DNA from: Rubrivivax sp.
Lineage (GTDB): Bacteria > Pseudomonadota > Gammaproteobacteria > Burkholderiales > Burkholderiaceae_C
NCBI GenBank assembly: GCA_004210455.1
Contig: SEFA01000016.1
Coordinates: 27,472 to 91,471 of the forward strand
Direction: 5' to 3'
DNA length: 64,000 bases
This document shows, piece by piece, positions 24,044 to 33,154 of the stretch. The notes below the pieces were generated by a model. The model ran no database searches. It was not told the DNA's origin and saw only the letters and a list, made by a program, of their open reading frames with translations. Position 1 is the first letter of the stretch, and each line of letters opens with the position of its first letter. The translations under genes were made by a program, and so were the position numbers.

Positions 24044-25042
24044 ATGAGACAGGGCGCAAAGACGGCGCCGGCGCGCTTGCTGGCGGATGTGGGCGCGACG
24101 CACGTGCGTTTCGCCAGCCAGGGCGACGCGGCCGAGCCGCTGCAGCATGTGGCGCGGTACGTCTGCCAGGACTTCGACACGCTCGCGGACGCGATCTTCT
24201 ATCACCTGCATCGCGAGGGGCTGCGGACGCCGCGCAGCTGCGCGATCGGCATCGCGACGGCGGTCACCGGCGACCACGTCCGGATGACCAACCACCATTG
24301 GAGCTTCTCCACGCGGGCGCTGCAGTCGGCGCTGGGCGCGGAGCGCCTGCTGGTGATCAACGACTTCACCGCGCTGGCGCTGGCGCTGCCGACAATCGGA
24401 CCGCAGTCGACGCGCAAGGTCGGCGGCGGTGAGGCCGTCGTCGGCGCAGCGCGCGGCCTCGTCGGACCCGGGACGGGTCTGGGCGTGTCCGGTCTCCTTC
24501 CATCCGAGGACGGGACCTCGATGGTCGCCGTCGGCGGCGAGGGCGGCCATGCGACGCTCTCGTCCTACGAGCCTGAGGAGCGCGTCGCGCTCGATCTGCT
24601 GCACCGCCGCTTCGGACACGTGTCGGCGGAACGCGCCGTGTCCGGACCCGGTCTGGAAAATCTCTACACGGCGCTCGCCGAATTGCGTGGGCTCAAACTC
24701 GCGCCCGGCGAAGGGCGTAGTGCACACGCCATCACCACGGCCGCACTGGCGGGTGAACACTTCAGCAGCGACGTCCTCAGCATGTTCTGCGCGCTGCTCG
24801 GCGACGTCGCCGGCCACGTCGCACTCACGCTCGGTGCCCGCGGTGGGCTCTACATCGGCGGCGGCATCGTGCCTCGCCTCGGGGAATGGTTCGATCGCAG
24901 CCCGTTCCGGACGCGCTTCGAGAACTGCGGCCGCCTGACTTCATACCTGCGAGCCATCCCGACCTTCGTCGTCCACGAGGCAGACCAAGCCCCGCTGCTC
25001 GGAGCCAGCCGAGCGCTGGATCGGGACGTGCTGACGCACTGA
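24044..25042 (+). CDS. glk: Glucokinase
   Basis: A 332-residue glucokinase of the bacterial Glk (ROK-unlike) family. The phosphate-binding loop is 'LLADVGATHVRFA' (family 'LADIGGTNARFA', here with GATH instead of GGTN), sugar-site residues lie in 'LLVINDFTALALALP', followed by 'LVGPGTGLGVSGL' and 'VGGEGGHATLSSY'. GGAAG precedes the ATG at 24044; the frame is open further upstream without homology. It phosphorylates the glucose released by the beta-glucosidase and closes the beta-glucoside operon, 176 bp downstream of it. Confidence 0.92.
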   Translation: MRQGAKTAPARLLADVGATHVRFASQGDAAEPLQHVARYVCQDFDTLADAIFYHLHREGLRTPRSCAIGIATAVTGDHVRMTNHHWSFSTRALQSALGAERLLVINDFTALALALPTIGPQSTRKVGGGEAVVGAARGLVGPGTGLGVSGLLPSEDGTSMVAVGGEGGHATLSSYEPEERVALDLLHRRFGHVSAERAVSGPGLENLYTALAELRGLKLAPGEGRSAHAITTAALAGEHFSSDVLSMFCALLGDVAGHVALTLGARGGLYIGGGIVPRLGEWFDRSPFRTRFENCGRLTSYLRAIPTFVVHEADQAPLLGASRALDRDVLTH

Positions 25043-25179
25043 GTCAGCTCGTCCCTCTCAGGCCCGGGCGTTGGCCGCCGATGCATGGGGCCTTGGCGTC
25101 AAGCGCCAAAACCCCACGCATCACCGTCCCCCATCACTGCCGTCCTTTCACGGTTTTGCGACCGAGGACTGCAATGGAA

Positions 25180-25209
25180 AACGGCCGGGACTTTGCAGTA
25201 CCGGCCGTT
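25180..25209 (-). terminator. Terminator of the M13 peptidase gene
   Basis: A 9-bp stem AACGGCCGG (25180-25188) with CCGGCCGTT (25201-25209) around a 12-base loop; on the minus strand it ends in TTTT. It follows the peptidase stop by 16 bases. Confidence 0.7.
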
Positions 25210-25225
25210 CCTTTGGGGTCAGGTG

Positions 25226-27247
25226 TTACCAGATCCGGATGCGCTCGTCGCTGGACTTGAACATCTTGTCGCCCGGCTTGGTCTTGAAGGCCTCGTGGAA
25301 GCCGTCATGGTTGACGGCGGCACCGTTGGCGCGGAACTCCGGCGGCGAGTGCGGATCGATGGTCAGCAGCTGCAGCTTGCGCTCGTCGCGGGCCTTCTCG
25401 CGCCACGCCTGCGACCAGCCCATGAAGAAGCGCTGCTCGCCCGTGTAGCCGTCGATCACCGGCGCCGGCTTGCCGCCCAGCGAGCGCAGGTAGGCCTTGT
25501 ACGCAATCTGCAGGCCGGACAGGTCGGCGATGTTCTCGCCCAGCGTCAGCTTGCCGTTGAGGTGCTTGCCGGCGATGGGCTCGTAGCCCTCGTACTGGGC
25601 GACCAGCCGGTTGCCGATGGCGTCGAAGGCCTTGCGGTCGTCGTCGGTCCACCAGTTGCGCAGCTTGCCGTCACCGTCGAACTGGCTGCCCTGGTCGTCG
25701 AAGCCGTGGCTGATCTCATGCCCGATCACCGCGCCGATGGCGCCGTAGTTCACCGCGTCGTCCGCCTTCGTGTTGTAGAAGGGCGGCTGCAGGATGGCGG
25801 CCGGGAAGACGATCTCGTTGAGCGTCGGGTTGTAGTACGCGTTGACGGTCTGCGGCGTCATCAGCCATTCACGGCGATCGACCGGCTTGCTCGCCTTGGC
25901 GGCCTGACGCTTCCACTCGAAGGTCGAGGCGCGCAGGTTGTTGCCCACCGGATCGCCAGCCCTGACTTCGAGCGCGCCGTAGTCGCGCCAGACGTCCGGG
26001 TAGCCGATCTTCACCATGTACTTGGACAGCTTGTCCTGCGCCTGCGCCTTGGTCGCCGGCGTCATCCAGCTCAGCTTGTCGATGGACTCCTTGTACGAGG
26101 CCAGCAGGTTGTTGACCAGCTGCACCATGCGCGCCTTGTCGGCGGCCGGGAAGTGGCGCTTGACGTAGACCTCGCCGACGGCCTCGCCCAGCGCGCCGTT
26201 GACGTTGCCCACGGCCTGCTGCCAGCGCGGCAGCTGGCTCTTCGCGCCGGTCAGCGCCGCGCCGTGGAAAGCGAAGTGCGCGTCGCGGTAGACCTGGGGC
26301 AGGGTCGAGGCGTTGGCGTCGAGCGTGCGGAAGGTGAGGTAGAGCTTGAGGTCGTCGAGCGAGGCTTCGCCCAGCAGCTTTGCGGCGCCGGTCAGGTAGC
26401 TGGGCTGCGAGGCCGAGAGCTTGTCCAGGCCCGGCAGCGAGGCGGCGGTGAAGAAGGCGTTCCAGTCGAAGCCCGGCGCCTTCTGCGCGAGCTCGGCCGG
26501 CGTCATCGGGTTGTAGGTCTTCTGCGGATCGCGCAGCTCGACCTTGTCCCATTGCACCTGCGCCAGGCGCTCCTCGAGCGCCAGCACGCGCTGCGCGCTG
26601 CCCGCCGGATCGGCGATGCCGGCGGCCTTCGCCAGCGTCTGCAGATAGTCGACATAGGCGCCGCGGGCCTTGCCCAGGCGTTCGTCGTCCTTCTTCAGGT
26701 AGTAGTCGCGGTCCGGCAGGCCCAGTCCGCCCTGCCAGGTCTGCAGGCGGTTGATGGTGGGATCCTGGTAGTCGGCCTCGATGCCCAGCGGCACCGGCAG
26801 GTCGACGACGCCGGTCTGCGCGCCCAGCCAGGTGGCGAGCTGTTCGCGCGTCTGGATCGCGGCGATGCTGTCCAGCAGCGGCTTGATCGGCGCGAGGCCG
26901 GCCTTGTCGATCGCCGCGGTGTTCATGTAGGCGGCGTAGTAGTCGCCGATCTTCTGTTCGACGGTGCCGCCCTTGGCCTTCTTCTTCGAGAGGTCCTCGA
27001 TGATGGCGCGCGCCCGCTTGTCGGAGAGGTCCGCGAGCAGGTGGAAGGCGCCGTAGGAGGACTTGTCGGCGGGGATCTCCGTGGTGGAGAGCCAGTGGCC
27101 GTTGGCGGCGCGGAAGAGGTCGTCCTGCGGGCGGACCGACTTGTCGTAGCCCTTGAGGTCGAGACCCGATTGCGGCGGCGCCGCCATCGCGAAGCTGCCC
27201 AGCTGCATCAGCAGGGCAAGGGTGGTGAGGCGGAGGGCAGTCTTCAT
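25226..27247 (-). CDS. M13 family metalloendopeptidase (neprilysin/PepO-like)
   Basis: A 673-residue exported zinc peptidase. A signal peptide covers residues 1-22 ('LALLMQLGSFAMA|A'). The zinc site is 'VIGHEISHGFDDQGSQFD' (HExxH) and the third ligand lies in 'LGENIADLSGLQIA' (ExxxD); 'NAYYNPTLNEIVFPAAILQPPF' is the M13 substrate-binding signature. The C-terminus ends in the conserved 'PGDKMFKSSDERIRIW' (family 'C.VW'). Length and motifs are typical of bacterial M13 proteases that act in the periplasm on peptides. It stands alone with its own terminator. Confidence 0.95.
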   Translation of the reverse strand: MKTALRLTTLALLMQLGSFAMAAPPQSGLDLKGYDKSVRPQDDLFRAANGHWLSTTEIPADKSSYGAFHLLADLSDKRARAIIEDLSKKKAKGGTVEQKIGDYYAAYMNTAAIDKAGLAPIKPLLDSIAAIQTREQLATWLGAQTGVVDLPVPLGIEADYQDPTINRLQTWQGGLGLPDRDYYLKKDDERLGKARGAYVDYLQTLAKAAGIADPAGSAQRVLALEERLAQVQWDKVELRDPQKTYNPMTPAELAQKAPGFDWNAFFTAASLPGLDKLSASQPSYLTGAAKLLGEASLDDLKLYLTFRTLDANASTLPQVYRDAHFAFHGAALTGAKSQLPRWQQAVGNVNGALGEAVGEVYVKRHFPAADKARMVQLVNNLLASYKESIDKLSWMTPATKAQAQDKLSKYMVKIGYPDVWRDYGALEVRAGDPVGNNLRASTFEWKRQAAKASKPVDRREWLMTPQTVNAYYNPTLNEIVFPAAILQPPFYNTKADDAVNYGAIGAVIGHEISHGFDDQGSQFDGDGKLRNWWTDDDRKAFDAIGNRLVAQYEGYEPIAGKHLNGKLTLGENIADLSGLQIAYKAYLRSLGGKPAPVIDGYTGEQRFFMGWSQAWREKARDERKLQLLTIDPHSPPEFRANGAAVNHDGFHEAFKTKPGDKMFKSSDERIRIW

Positions 27248-27382
27248 CGCAAGCAGCTGTTGAGCGCGGGCCGGGCCCGACGAGACCGCCAGCCTATGCC
27301 AGAAGACAGGCCCATGACAAAAGGCATGAGCCCGCCTGTGGCGCCCGTCGCACCGGGACTTTCCAGCTTGCCGCAGAGCGGA

Positions 27383-28343
27383 TCAGGTGGCTGGGGAGCG
27401 CCCGCCGGCGCCGGCCAGCGCCCCGGCCTTTACCTTCGCTTTACCGGCGGAGGCGGGCGATCGGGTGCTCAAGGTGAGGGCCGCGATGACGAGCGCCGCT
27501 CCTGTCCATTCCTGCATCGCCGGGTGCTGGCCCAGCGCGACGCTCATCAGCAGCGCGGACACCGGCACACCGTTCAGGAACAGCGTGCCTCGCGACGCGC
27601 CGAGTTGCCGCACGCCGAAGTTGAAGGCCACCACCGCCGCGACCGTGGGCACGGCCGCGATGTAGACGAGGTGCGGCACGACCGGCGTCACGTCGGACCA
27701 GGCAGGCGCGGCGATCCAGCCGCCGGCCGTCGCGACGAGCGCGAACGCCACCTGCCACGGCAGTGCCGCGAGGGCGGTGAGACCGGTGTATTCGAGCGGG
27801 CTGAGCTCCGGCACCTGGGCCGCGCCGCGCGTGTAGAGCACCCAGCCGACGGTGCCCAGCAGGGTCAGCGCGTCGCCCAGCAGCGTGCGGCGGACCGTCG
27901 GTGCGCCCCAGCACGCCGGAGACCAGGACGACCCCGCTCAGCGCCAGCACCGCCGCGCCGGCCACGGCGATGCCCGGCCGCTGGCCGTCGAGCAGCCAGC
28001 GCAGGAGGATCGTCGTCATCGGCATCGTCGCCATCAGGACCGCGCCGTGCGAGGGCAGCGAGAGCTTCAAACCCTCCAGGACGAGGATGCCGAAGAAGCC
28101 GTAGCCCAGCACGCCCTGGCGCGTCAGCGTGCCGAAGTGCGCGCGGAGCTTGGCCCAGGGCCGTTCGCCGAAGATGACGACCAGCAGCATCATGCCGACG
28201 CCCGCGAGCAGGTAGCGCAGCGCCGTGAACCAGATCGGGTCGAGGCGGCTCAGCACCGGCTTGCCGACGAGGAAGAGGCTGCCCCACGAGACGGCCGCGA
28301 ACAGCATCGCGACGGTGGCGGCATAGGGATTGGAGAGGCTCAT
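27383..28343 (-). pseudogene. EamA/DMT family transporter, broken by a one-base frameshift
   Basis: The N-terminal half ('MSLSNPYAATVAMLFAAVSWG', 'GFFGILVLEGLKLSLPSHGAV') is read from 28343 and is good EamA sequence up to 'VLVSGVLG'; the C-terminal half ('WVLYTRGAAQVPELSPLEYTG' to 'MQEWTGAALVIAALTL') continues in another frame. Removing one base from the CCCC run at 27906-27909 restores one frame, giving about 319 residues and ten membrane segments, the normal size of such transporters. The total span is 961 bases, i.e. 320 codons plus one base. A homopolymer sequencing error is as likely as a real mutation. The gene is divergent from a LysR regulator. Confidence 0.85.
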
Positions 28344-28481
28344 GGCGGCCTTCGCTTTCGCAGGACTTCGATGGAACGGCAGTCTGGGCGCGGCCGCGCG
28401 CACGGTCCATGCGCATCTTTGGAACAAGCGTTTTGAGAATCTGAACGCGGGTCCGACGCCGGCTTGTCAGAATCCGGCCCC

Positions 28482-29360
28482 ATGGAGCTGTACCAGCTGA
28501 AGAGTTTTCTGGCCGTCGTGGCCGAACGGAACCTGACCCGCGCCGCGGAGAAGGTGTTCACCTCCGTGCCCGCCGTCAGCGCGCAGATCAAGGCGCTGGA
28601 GGAGGAGTTGGGTGTCCAGCTGTTCGAGCGCAGCTCGCGCGGCATGACGCTGACGTCCGCCGGCGAGAAGCTGGCCGAGGAGGCCCGTCGCACGCTGGAT
28701 GCCGCGCAGCGCCTGCGACAGGCGGCCGCGCAGATCCGCGGCGCGGTCCAGGGCGTGCTGCGCATGGGCACGGTCACCGACCCGATCTCGCTGCGGCTCG
28801 GGGACGTGATGGTGAAGCTGGCCGAACGCCATCCCGGCATCGCGCTTCAGCTGATGCAACGGTTGTCGCTGCACAGCGTGCAGGCGCTGCGCCGGGGCGA
28901 CGTGGACTGCGCCTACGTGCTCAACGAAGGCGGCCCCATCGACGGCCTCGACGTGCGCAAGCTCAAGCGGATGGAACTGGTCATCGCGGTGCCTCGCCGC
29001 TTCACCGACCGCGAGTGGCCGGTGTCGCGCGACGCGCTGCTGTCGCTGCCTTGGATCGAGACGCCCGCGAACTGCGGCCTGCGTCCGGCCGCCGAGCGGC
29101 TGTTCCGCGGGGCCGGCCGCGAACCCGGCCAGGGACTGATGGCCGAGACCGAAGCCGCGGTGCGCGGCATGGTCGCCAGCGGGCTGGGCGCGGCCATCCT
29201 CCGCAAGGACCAGGCCGAGGAGGCGGAGCGCGCCGGCGAACTGCGCATCTGGCCGCATTGGCAGGATGAGACCTGGCTGTGCTGGCTGCAACGCGAAGGC
29301 GCCGACGACCCGGCGCTCGCCGCCGTGCGCGAGCTGGTGCTGGAGACCTGGGAGCACTGA
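28482..29360 (+). CDS. LysR-type transcriptional regulator
   Basis: A 292-residue LysR protein. The helix-turn-helix covers residues 1-60 ('MELYQLKSFLAVVAERNLTRA', 'VSAQIKALEEELGVQLFERS') and a type 2 periplasmic-binding effector domain follows. ATG at 28482 starts the family N-terminus; the six codons upstream have no support. It is divergent from the EamA transporter with 138 bp between, the usual arrangement for a LysR gene controlling an exporter, so that transporter is the probable target. Confidence 0.93.
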   Translation: MELYQLKSFLAVVAERNLTRAAEKVFTSVPAVSAQIKALEEELGVQLFERSSRGMTLTSAGEKLAEEARRTLDAAQRLRQAAAQIRGAVQGVLRMGTVTDPISLRLGDVMVKLAERHPGIALQLMQRLSLHSVQALRRGDVDCAYVLNEGGPIDGLDVRKLKRMELVIAVPRRFTDREWPVSRDALLSLPWIETPANCGLRPAAERLFRGAGREPGQGLMAETEAAVRGMVASGLGAAILRKDQAEEAERAGELRIWPHWQDETWLCWLQREGADDPALAAVRELVLETWEH

Positions 29361-29378
29361 CCTCCGGGCATTTCCCGA

Positions 29379-29390
29379 CCGACCGGTCGG
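29379..29390. promoter_or_regulatory. 12-bp palindrome, TetR-operator-like
   Basis: CCGACCGGTCGG is a perfect palindrome between the LysR stop and the enoyl-CoA hydratase start, resembling operators of TetR-family fatty-acid/acyl-CoA regulators. No TetR gene is in the window. Confidence 0.4.
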
Positions 29391-29427
29391 GCTGCGATAC
29401 TCCGTCGATCACAACGGAGACGGCATC

Positions 29428-30228
29428 GTGGAGACCCTGCAGATATCGACCGACGCGCGTGGCGTGGCCCGCGTGACGATGAACCGGCCCGAGGTGTTCA
29501 ACGCCTTCGATGAAGCCATGATCGCGGCCCTCGATGCCGCCTTCGAACGGCTCGGCCAGGACCCCGCCGTGCGCATCGTCGTGCTGGACGGCGCCGGCAA
29601 GGCCTTCAGCGCCGGGGCCGATCTCCAATGGATGAAACGCGCGTCGGAGGCGACGCAGGCGTGGAACGTCGAGGACGCGCGCCGCTTCGCCGGCATGCTG
29701 GACCGCATCGCGCGCTGCCCGAAACCGACGATCGCGAAGGTCCACGGCGTGGCGTTGGGCGGTGGCGTCGGGCTGACGCTGGCCTGCGACATCGCGGTCG
29801 CCGCCGCCGGGGCGCAGTTCGCGGTCAGCGAAGCCCGTTTCGGCATCCTGCCGTCGGTGATCGGTCCCTACGTGATCAATGCCGTCGGGCCGCGCGAGGC
29901 GCGTCGGCTCGCGTTGACGGCCAGCCGCATCCCCGCTGCCGAGGCGCTGCGGATCGGCATGCTGCACGAGGTCGTCGAAAGCGACGCGGCGGGCGGCCTC
30001 GATGGCGCCGTCGAGCGCTGGATCGCGGAACTGCTGATGAACGGCCCGCGGGCGCAGGCGGAGATCAAGACGCTGTTCGCGCAGCTCGAGGTTGGTCCCG
30101 TCAGCGATCAGGTCCGCGAACTGACCGCGCAGACCATCGCCCGGGTGCGCCTGGGCGCGGAGGCGAAGGAGGGCTTCGCGGCCTTCCTCGGCAAGCGGCC
30201 CGCGACCTGGGTGCCCCGTCCCGATTGA
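29428..30228 (+). CDS. Enoyl-CoA hydratase/isomerase family, LiuC (methylglutaconyl-CoA hydratase)-like
   Basis: A 266-residue crotonase-fold protein. The oxyanion-hole segments are 'AFSAGADLQWMKRAS' and 'VHGVALGGGVGLTLACDIAVA'; 'AVSEARFGILPSVIGPYVINA' and 'EALRIGMLHEVV' are closest in my memory to LiuC-type methylglutaconyl-CoA hydratases of leucine breakdown, though a general enoyl-CoA hydratase of phenylacetate or beta-oxidation is possible. The start is GTG at 29428 with GGAGA upstream (29417-29421); the frame reaches back into the LysR gene without homology. The next gene, 82 bp on, is a 3-hydroxyacyl-CoA dehydrogenase, a sequential step. Confidence 0.85.
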   Translation: METLQISTDARGVARVTMNRPEVFNAFDEAMIAALDAAFERLGQDPAVRIVVLDGAGKAFSAGADLQWMKRASEATQAWNVEDARRFAGMLDRIARCPKPTIAKVHGVALGGGVGLTLACDIAVAAAGAQFAVSEARFGILPSVIGPYVINAVGPREARRLALTASRIPAAEALRIGMLHEVVESDAAGGLDGAVERWIAELLMNGPRAQAEIKTLFAQLEVGPVSDQVRELTAQTIARVRLGAEAKEGFAAFLGKRPATWVPRPD

Positions 30229-30310
30229 TCAGGGCCGGGAGCAGAACCGGACCGTGCGCCGCAACGTGCGCCGCAATGTGGACCGGAAGGCGAAGAACAC
30301 GGAGACAGCA

Positions 30311-31885
30311 ATGACGGAATCGATTGGATCGACGGGATCCTGGCGCGTCGGGACGGCACCGGCCGCGCAGGTGACGGTGGCGGTGATCGGGGCAGGCGTG
30401 ATGGGCGCGGGCATCGCGCAGGTGGCGGCGCAGGCCGGCCATCCGGTCCGTCTGATGGACCTGCGCGAGGGCGCCGCGGCCGCGGCGATCGCGCAGATCG
30501 GCAAGGCGCTTGACGGCCTCGTGACCAAGGGCCGCATGGAGGCGGCGGAGCGGGAGGCGGTGATGGGCCGGCTCTCCCCGGCCGGCGCTACCGCCGACTT
30601 GAAAGAGGCGGCACTCGTGATCGAGGTGATCGTCGAGAAGCTCGAACCCAAGCAGGCGCTGCTGCGTGAGCTCGACGCGCTGCTGCCGCCGGACGCGCTG
30701 ATCGCGTCCAACACGTCGTCCATCAGCATCACCGCGCTGGCCAACGGGATGACGACGCCGCGTCGCCTGGTCGGCATGCACTTCTTCAATCCGGTGCCGC
30801 TGATGAAGCTGGTGGAGGTGGTCTGGGGCGCGGAGACGGACCCGTCCGCCGCCGAGGCGATCGAACAGCTGTCGCGCCGCTGGGGCAAGACCCCGGTGCA
30901 TGCGACGTCGACGCCGGGCTTCATCGTGAACCGCATCGCTCGACCGTACTACGCCGAGACGCTGGCGCTGCTGCAGGAGCAGGCGGGCTCGCCCGCGCAA
31001 CTGGACCGCGCACTGCGAAGTGCCGGCTTCCGCATGGGACCGTGCGAGCTGATGGACCTCATCGGACACGACACCAACTACCTGGTGACGCAGTCGGTGT
31101 TCGAGGCCAACTTCGGCGACAAGCGCTATCAGCCGTCCCTGGTGCAGAAGGCCCTCGTGGACGGCGGACGCCTGGGGCGCAAGTCGGGCAAGGGCTTCTA
31201 CGAGGGCGTGCCCGGTGCGACGCCGCCGACGCCGCCGGTCGATGGCGATCCCGGCCCGGTCACACTGGCGGGGCAGGGCGCGTTGGTCGAGCGCCTCGGT
31301 GCCTGGATGACGACGCGCGGTGTTGCGTTCGAGCGCGACGCAGCGTCGGATTGGAACGGCGTCGCCGTCGAAGGTCTGCAGTTGCACTTCACGCGCGGGC
31401 GTTGCGCCGCGCAACTGGCGCATGAGCGCGTGCAGCCCGGTGTGGCGGTGATCGACTGGCCGCTGGCGCCGGATCGCATCGAGGGTCTGGCCATCGCCTT
31501 CGCTCCACGCGTCGATGTCGAATCTCGGAAGCAGGCCGAAGCGCTGTTCCGCCGTCTCGGCTGGGAGCCGCTGGTGCTGCGCGACGTACCGGGTCTTGCC
31601 GTCGCCCGCACGATCGCAATGCTGGTCAACGAGGGCGCCGACGCGGTCTGGCAAGGTGTCTGCGATGAGGGTGGCGCCGACACGGCAATGACGCTCGGCG
31701 TCAACTACCCGGCCGGACCGTTCGAGTGGCTCGCACTGCTCGGCGCGACGACCGTCGTCGATACGCTCGACGGGCTCTTCGCCGCCTATCGCAGCGAGCG
31801 CTACCGCATCAGTCCGCTGTTGCAGCACCGCACCTGGGACCGACCGAGCGCGGCCAGCGAGAGCCGGGGGCCCCAGGCCTCATAA
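30311..31885 (+). CDS. paaH: 3-hydroxyacyl-CoA dehydrogenase, PaaH-like
   Basis: A 524-residue protein. Residues about 20-200 are the NAD domain ('VAVIGAGVMGAGIAQVAAQAG', 'ASNTSSISITALA', 'GMHFFNPVPLMKLVEVV'), followed by a first HCDH C-terminal domain ('GFIVNRIARPYYAE', 'GPCELMDLIGHDTNYLV', 'GRKSGKGFYE') and a second, more divergent copy near residues 420-510 ('ARTIAMLVNEGADAV', 'GVNYPAGPFEWLALLG'). The double C-terminal domain and length of about 500 residues are typical of PaaH, which oxidises 3-hydroxyadipyl-CoA in phenylacetate breakdown. GGAGA precedes the ATG at 30311. Its 3' end is part of a large inverted repeat. Confidence 0.88.
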   Translation: MTESIGSTGSWRVGTAPAAQVTVAVIGAGVMGAGIAQVAAQAGHPVRLMDLREGAAAAAIAQIGKALDGLVTKGRMEAAEREAVMGRLSPAGATADLKEAALVIEVIVEKLEPKQALLRELDALLPPDALIASNTSSISITALANGMTTPRRLVGMHFFNPVPLMKLVEVVWGAETDPSAAEAIEQLSRRWGKTPVHATSTPGFIVNRIARPYYAETLALLQEQAGSPAQLDRALRSAGFRMGPCELMDLIGHDTNYLVTQSVFEANFGDKRYQPSLVQKALVDGGRLGRKSGKGFYEGVPGATPPTPPVDGDPGPVTLAGQGALVERLGAWMTTRGVAFERDAASDWNGVAVEGLQLHFTRGRCAAQLAHERVQPGVAVIDWPLAPDRIEGLAIAFAPRVDVESRKQAEALFRRLGWEPLVLRDVPGLAVARTIAMLVNEGADAVWQGVCDEGGADTAMTLGVNYPAGPFEWLALLGATTVVDTLDGLFAAYRSERYRISPLLQHRTWDRPSAASESRGPQAS

Positions 31886-31915
31886 GTCCCAAAATCGGCC
31901 TGGGGCCCCCGGCTC
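31861..31915. repeat. Perfect 19-bp inverted repeat across the end of the PaaH-like gene
   Basis: 31861-31879 is the exact inverse of 31897-31915 with a 17-base loop. The left arm codes the last residues of the dehydrogenase. No T-run follows. An RNA hairpin of this strength could stabilise the transcript end or act with the terminator 40 bp downstream. Confidence 0.9.
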
Positions 31916-31954
31916 CCGCCGGCCCGATGCACCGGGCTACGTGGGCCCATGAAA

Positions 31955-31976
31955 AAAGCGACCCGCGGGTCGCTTT
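31955..31976. terminator. Bidirectional terminator between convergent paaH-like and iclR-type genes
   Basis: A perfect 10-bp stem (31955-31964 with 31967-31976) with AAAAAA before and TTT after, so it can end transcripts from both sides. Confidence 0.85.
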
Positions 31977-32008
31977 CTCGTTGGCGCTTCCGGACTCGTT
32001 CTGGAGCC

Positions 32009-32845
32009 TCAGAGCAGCATGCGGAGGTGGGCTTGCGCCTGCAGCAGCGGGGGCAGGCAGTGCTCGACCATCTGTTCCATGCTCATGCGCGTGGCATGGA
32101 CGCTGATGGCCATCGCGGCGACGGTGTCGCCCTTGTAGTTCTTCAGCGGCACGGCGACCGAACGCAGACCTTGTTCCAGCTCCTGGTCGATCAGCGCGTA
32201 ACCCTGGGCGCGGGCCCGGGCGATCTCGATGCGCAGGCGCTCCGGATGCGTGATCGTGTGCGGGGTCAGCGCCGTCAGTTCCTGACGGGCGATGAAGGCG
32301 TCGACTTCCGCCTGCGGCTGCGCCGCCAGCAGCACGCGGCCATTGCCGGTGCAGTAGGCCGGCACGCGGGTGCCCGGTTGCAGCGTCGGGGACACCACGC
32401 GACCCGCGCTCGTCGCCGAGATGCAGATCACGTCGTTGCCGTCCAGCACGCCAGCCGACGAAGCTTCCTTCATCGCGTACGCCAGCTTGTGCAGCTCGGG
32501 TTCGATGATGCGCGGCAGACGGGCGGAGTGCATGTAGCTCTGGCCCAGGCGCAGGACCTTCGGGGTCAGCGCGAACATCTTGCGGTCCTGCGAGACGAAG
32601 CCCAGGTGGGTCAGCGTCAGCAGGTAGCGGCGGGCGGCCGCGCGGGTCAGGCCGGTGCGGCCGGCAACTTCGCTGATGGTCAGTCTGGGGCGCTCCTGAT
32701 CGAAGGCTTCGATCACGGCCAGACCCTTTTCCAGGCCGGCGACCAGATCGCGTTTCAGCGGACCGGTACGGACTTCAGCATCAGGGGCGGGGACGACCGC
32801 TTGGATCGCGGTCAGTTCATCATCAAAGGCTCGTGCAGCAGACAT
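32009..32845 (-). CDS. IclR family regulator, PcaR/PobR-like
   Basis: A 278-residue IclR-type regulator. The winged helix is at residues about 30-90 ('AGLEKGLAVIEAFDQERPRLT', 'RTGLTRAAARRYLLTLTHLGF') and the effector domain follows ('RIIEPELHKLAYAMKEASS', 'YCTGNGRVLLA', 'GYALIDQELEQGLRSVAVPL'). This pattern is that of PcaR/PobR/CatR-type activators of aromatic breakdown. ATG at 32845 gives the usual length but lacks a purine-rich ribosome site (the upstream bases are pyrimidine-rich), so the exact start is uncertain. The thiolase gene 573 bp upstream on the same strand is a plausible target, as in beta-ketoadipate clusters. Confidence 0.88.
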   Translation of the reverse strand: MSAARAFDDELTAIQAVVPAPDAEVRTGPLKRDLVAGLEKGLAVIEAFDQERPRLTISEVAGRTGLTRAAARRYLLTLTHLGFVSQDRKMFALTPKVLRLGQSYMHSARLPRIIEPELHKLAYAMKEASSAGVLDGNDVICISATSAGRVVSPTLQPGTRVPAYCTGNGRVLLAAQPQAEVDAFIARQELTALTPHTITHPERLRIEIARARAQGYALIDQELEQGLRSVAVPLKNYKGDTVAAMAISVHATRMSMEQMVEHCLPPLLQAQAHLRMLL

Positions 32846-32936
32846 GGCGAAGAGGGAGGACGTGCGTTTGACGCCCAAATCTGCTGGGCGTAAGCAGGTG
32901 ATGTCCAGAACTATAGGGACAACCCTGTGAAGAATC

Positions 32937-32950
32937 TTTGCCAGGGCAAA
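32937..32950. promoter_or_regulatory. Palindrome upstream of the iclR-type promoter
   Basis: TTTGCC and GGCAAA separated by two bases, about 20 bp upstream of the -10-like TATAGT of the IclR gene. IclR-family proteins often bind such palindromes in their own promoters. Confidence 0.45.
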
Positions 32951-33123
32951 TGTTTTATCCGCAAATCGCACGCATGTGCATCAAATTGGTGCATTTTCTG
33001 CGCAGAACGCCCCACCGCCTGGATCAGGCAGCGTGAACGGGCGTTCAGCGGGAAAAAGGTGCGCGAAACCGCGGTCGGTGGTCGCTAAGCAAGCGGTCAA
33101 TAGTCAGACATCATGCTTGTCAC

Positions 33124-33154
33124 CGCATATCGCTACATATATGAGCGGTATGCG
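33124..33154. repeat. 31-bp interrupted inverted repeat
   Basis: CGCATA-T-CGCT at 33124-33134 mirrors AGCG-G-TATGCG at 33144-33154, around the AT-rich core ACATATATG. All ten outer pairs match. Candidate operator or transcribed hairpin. Confidence 0.75.
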
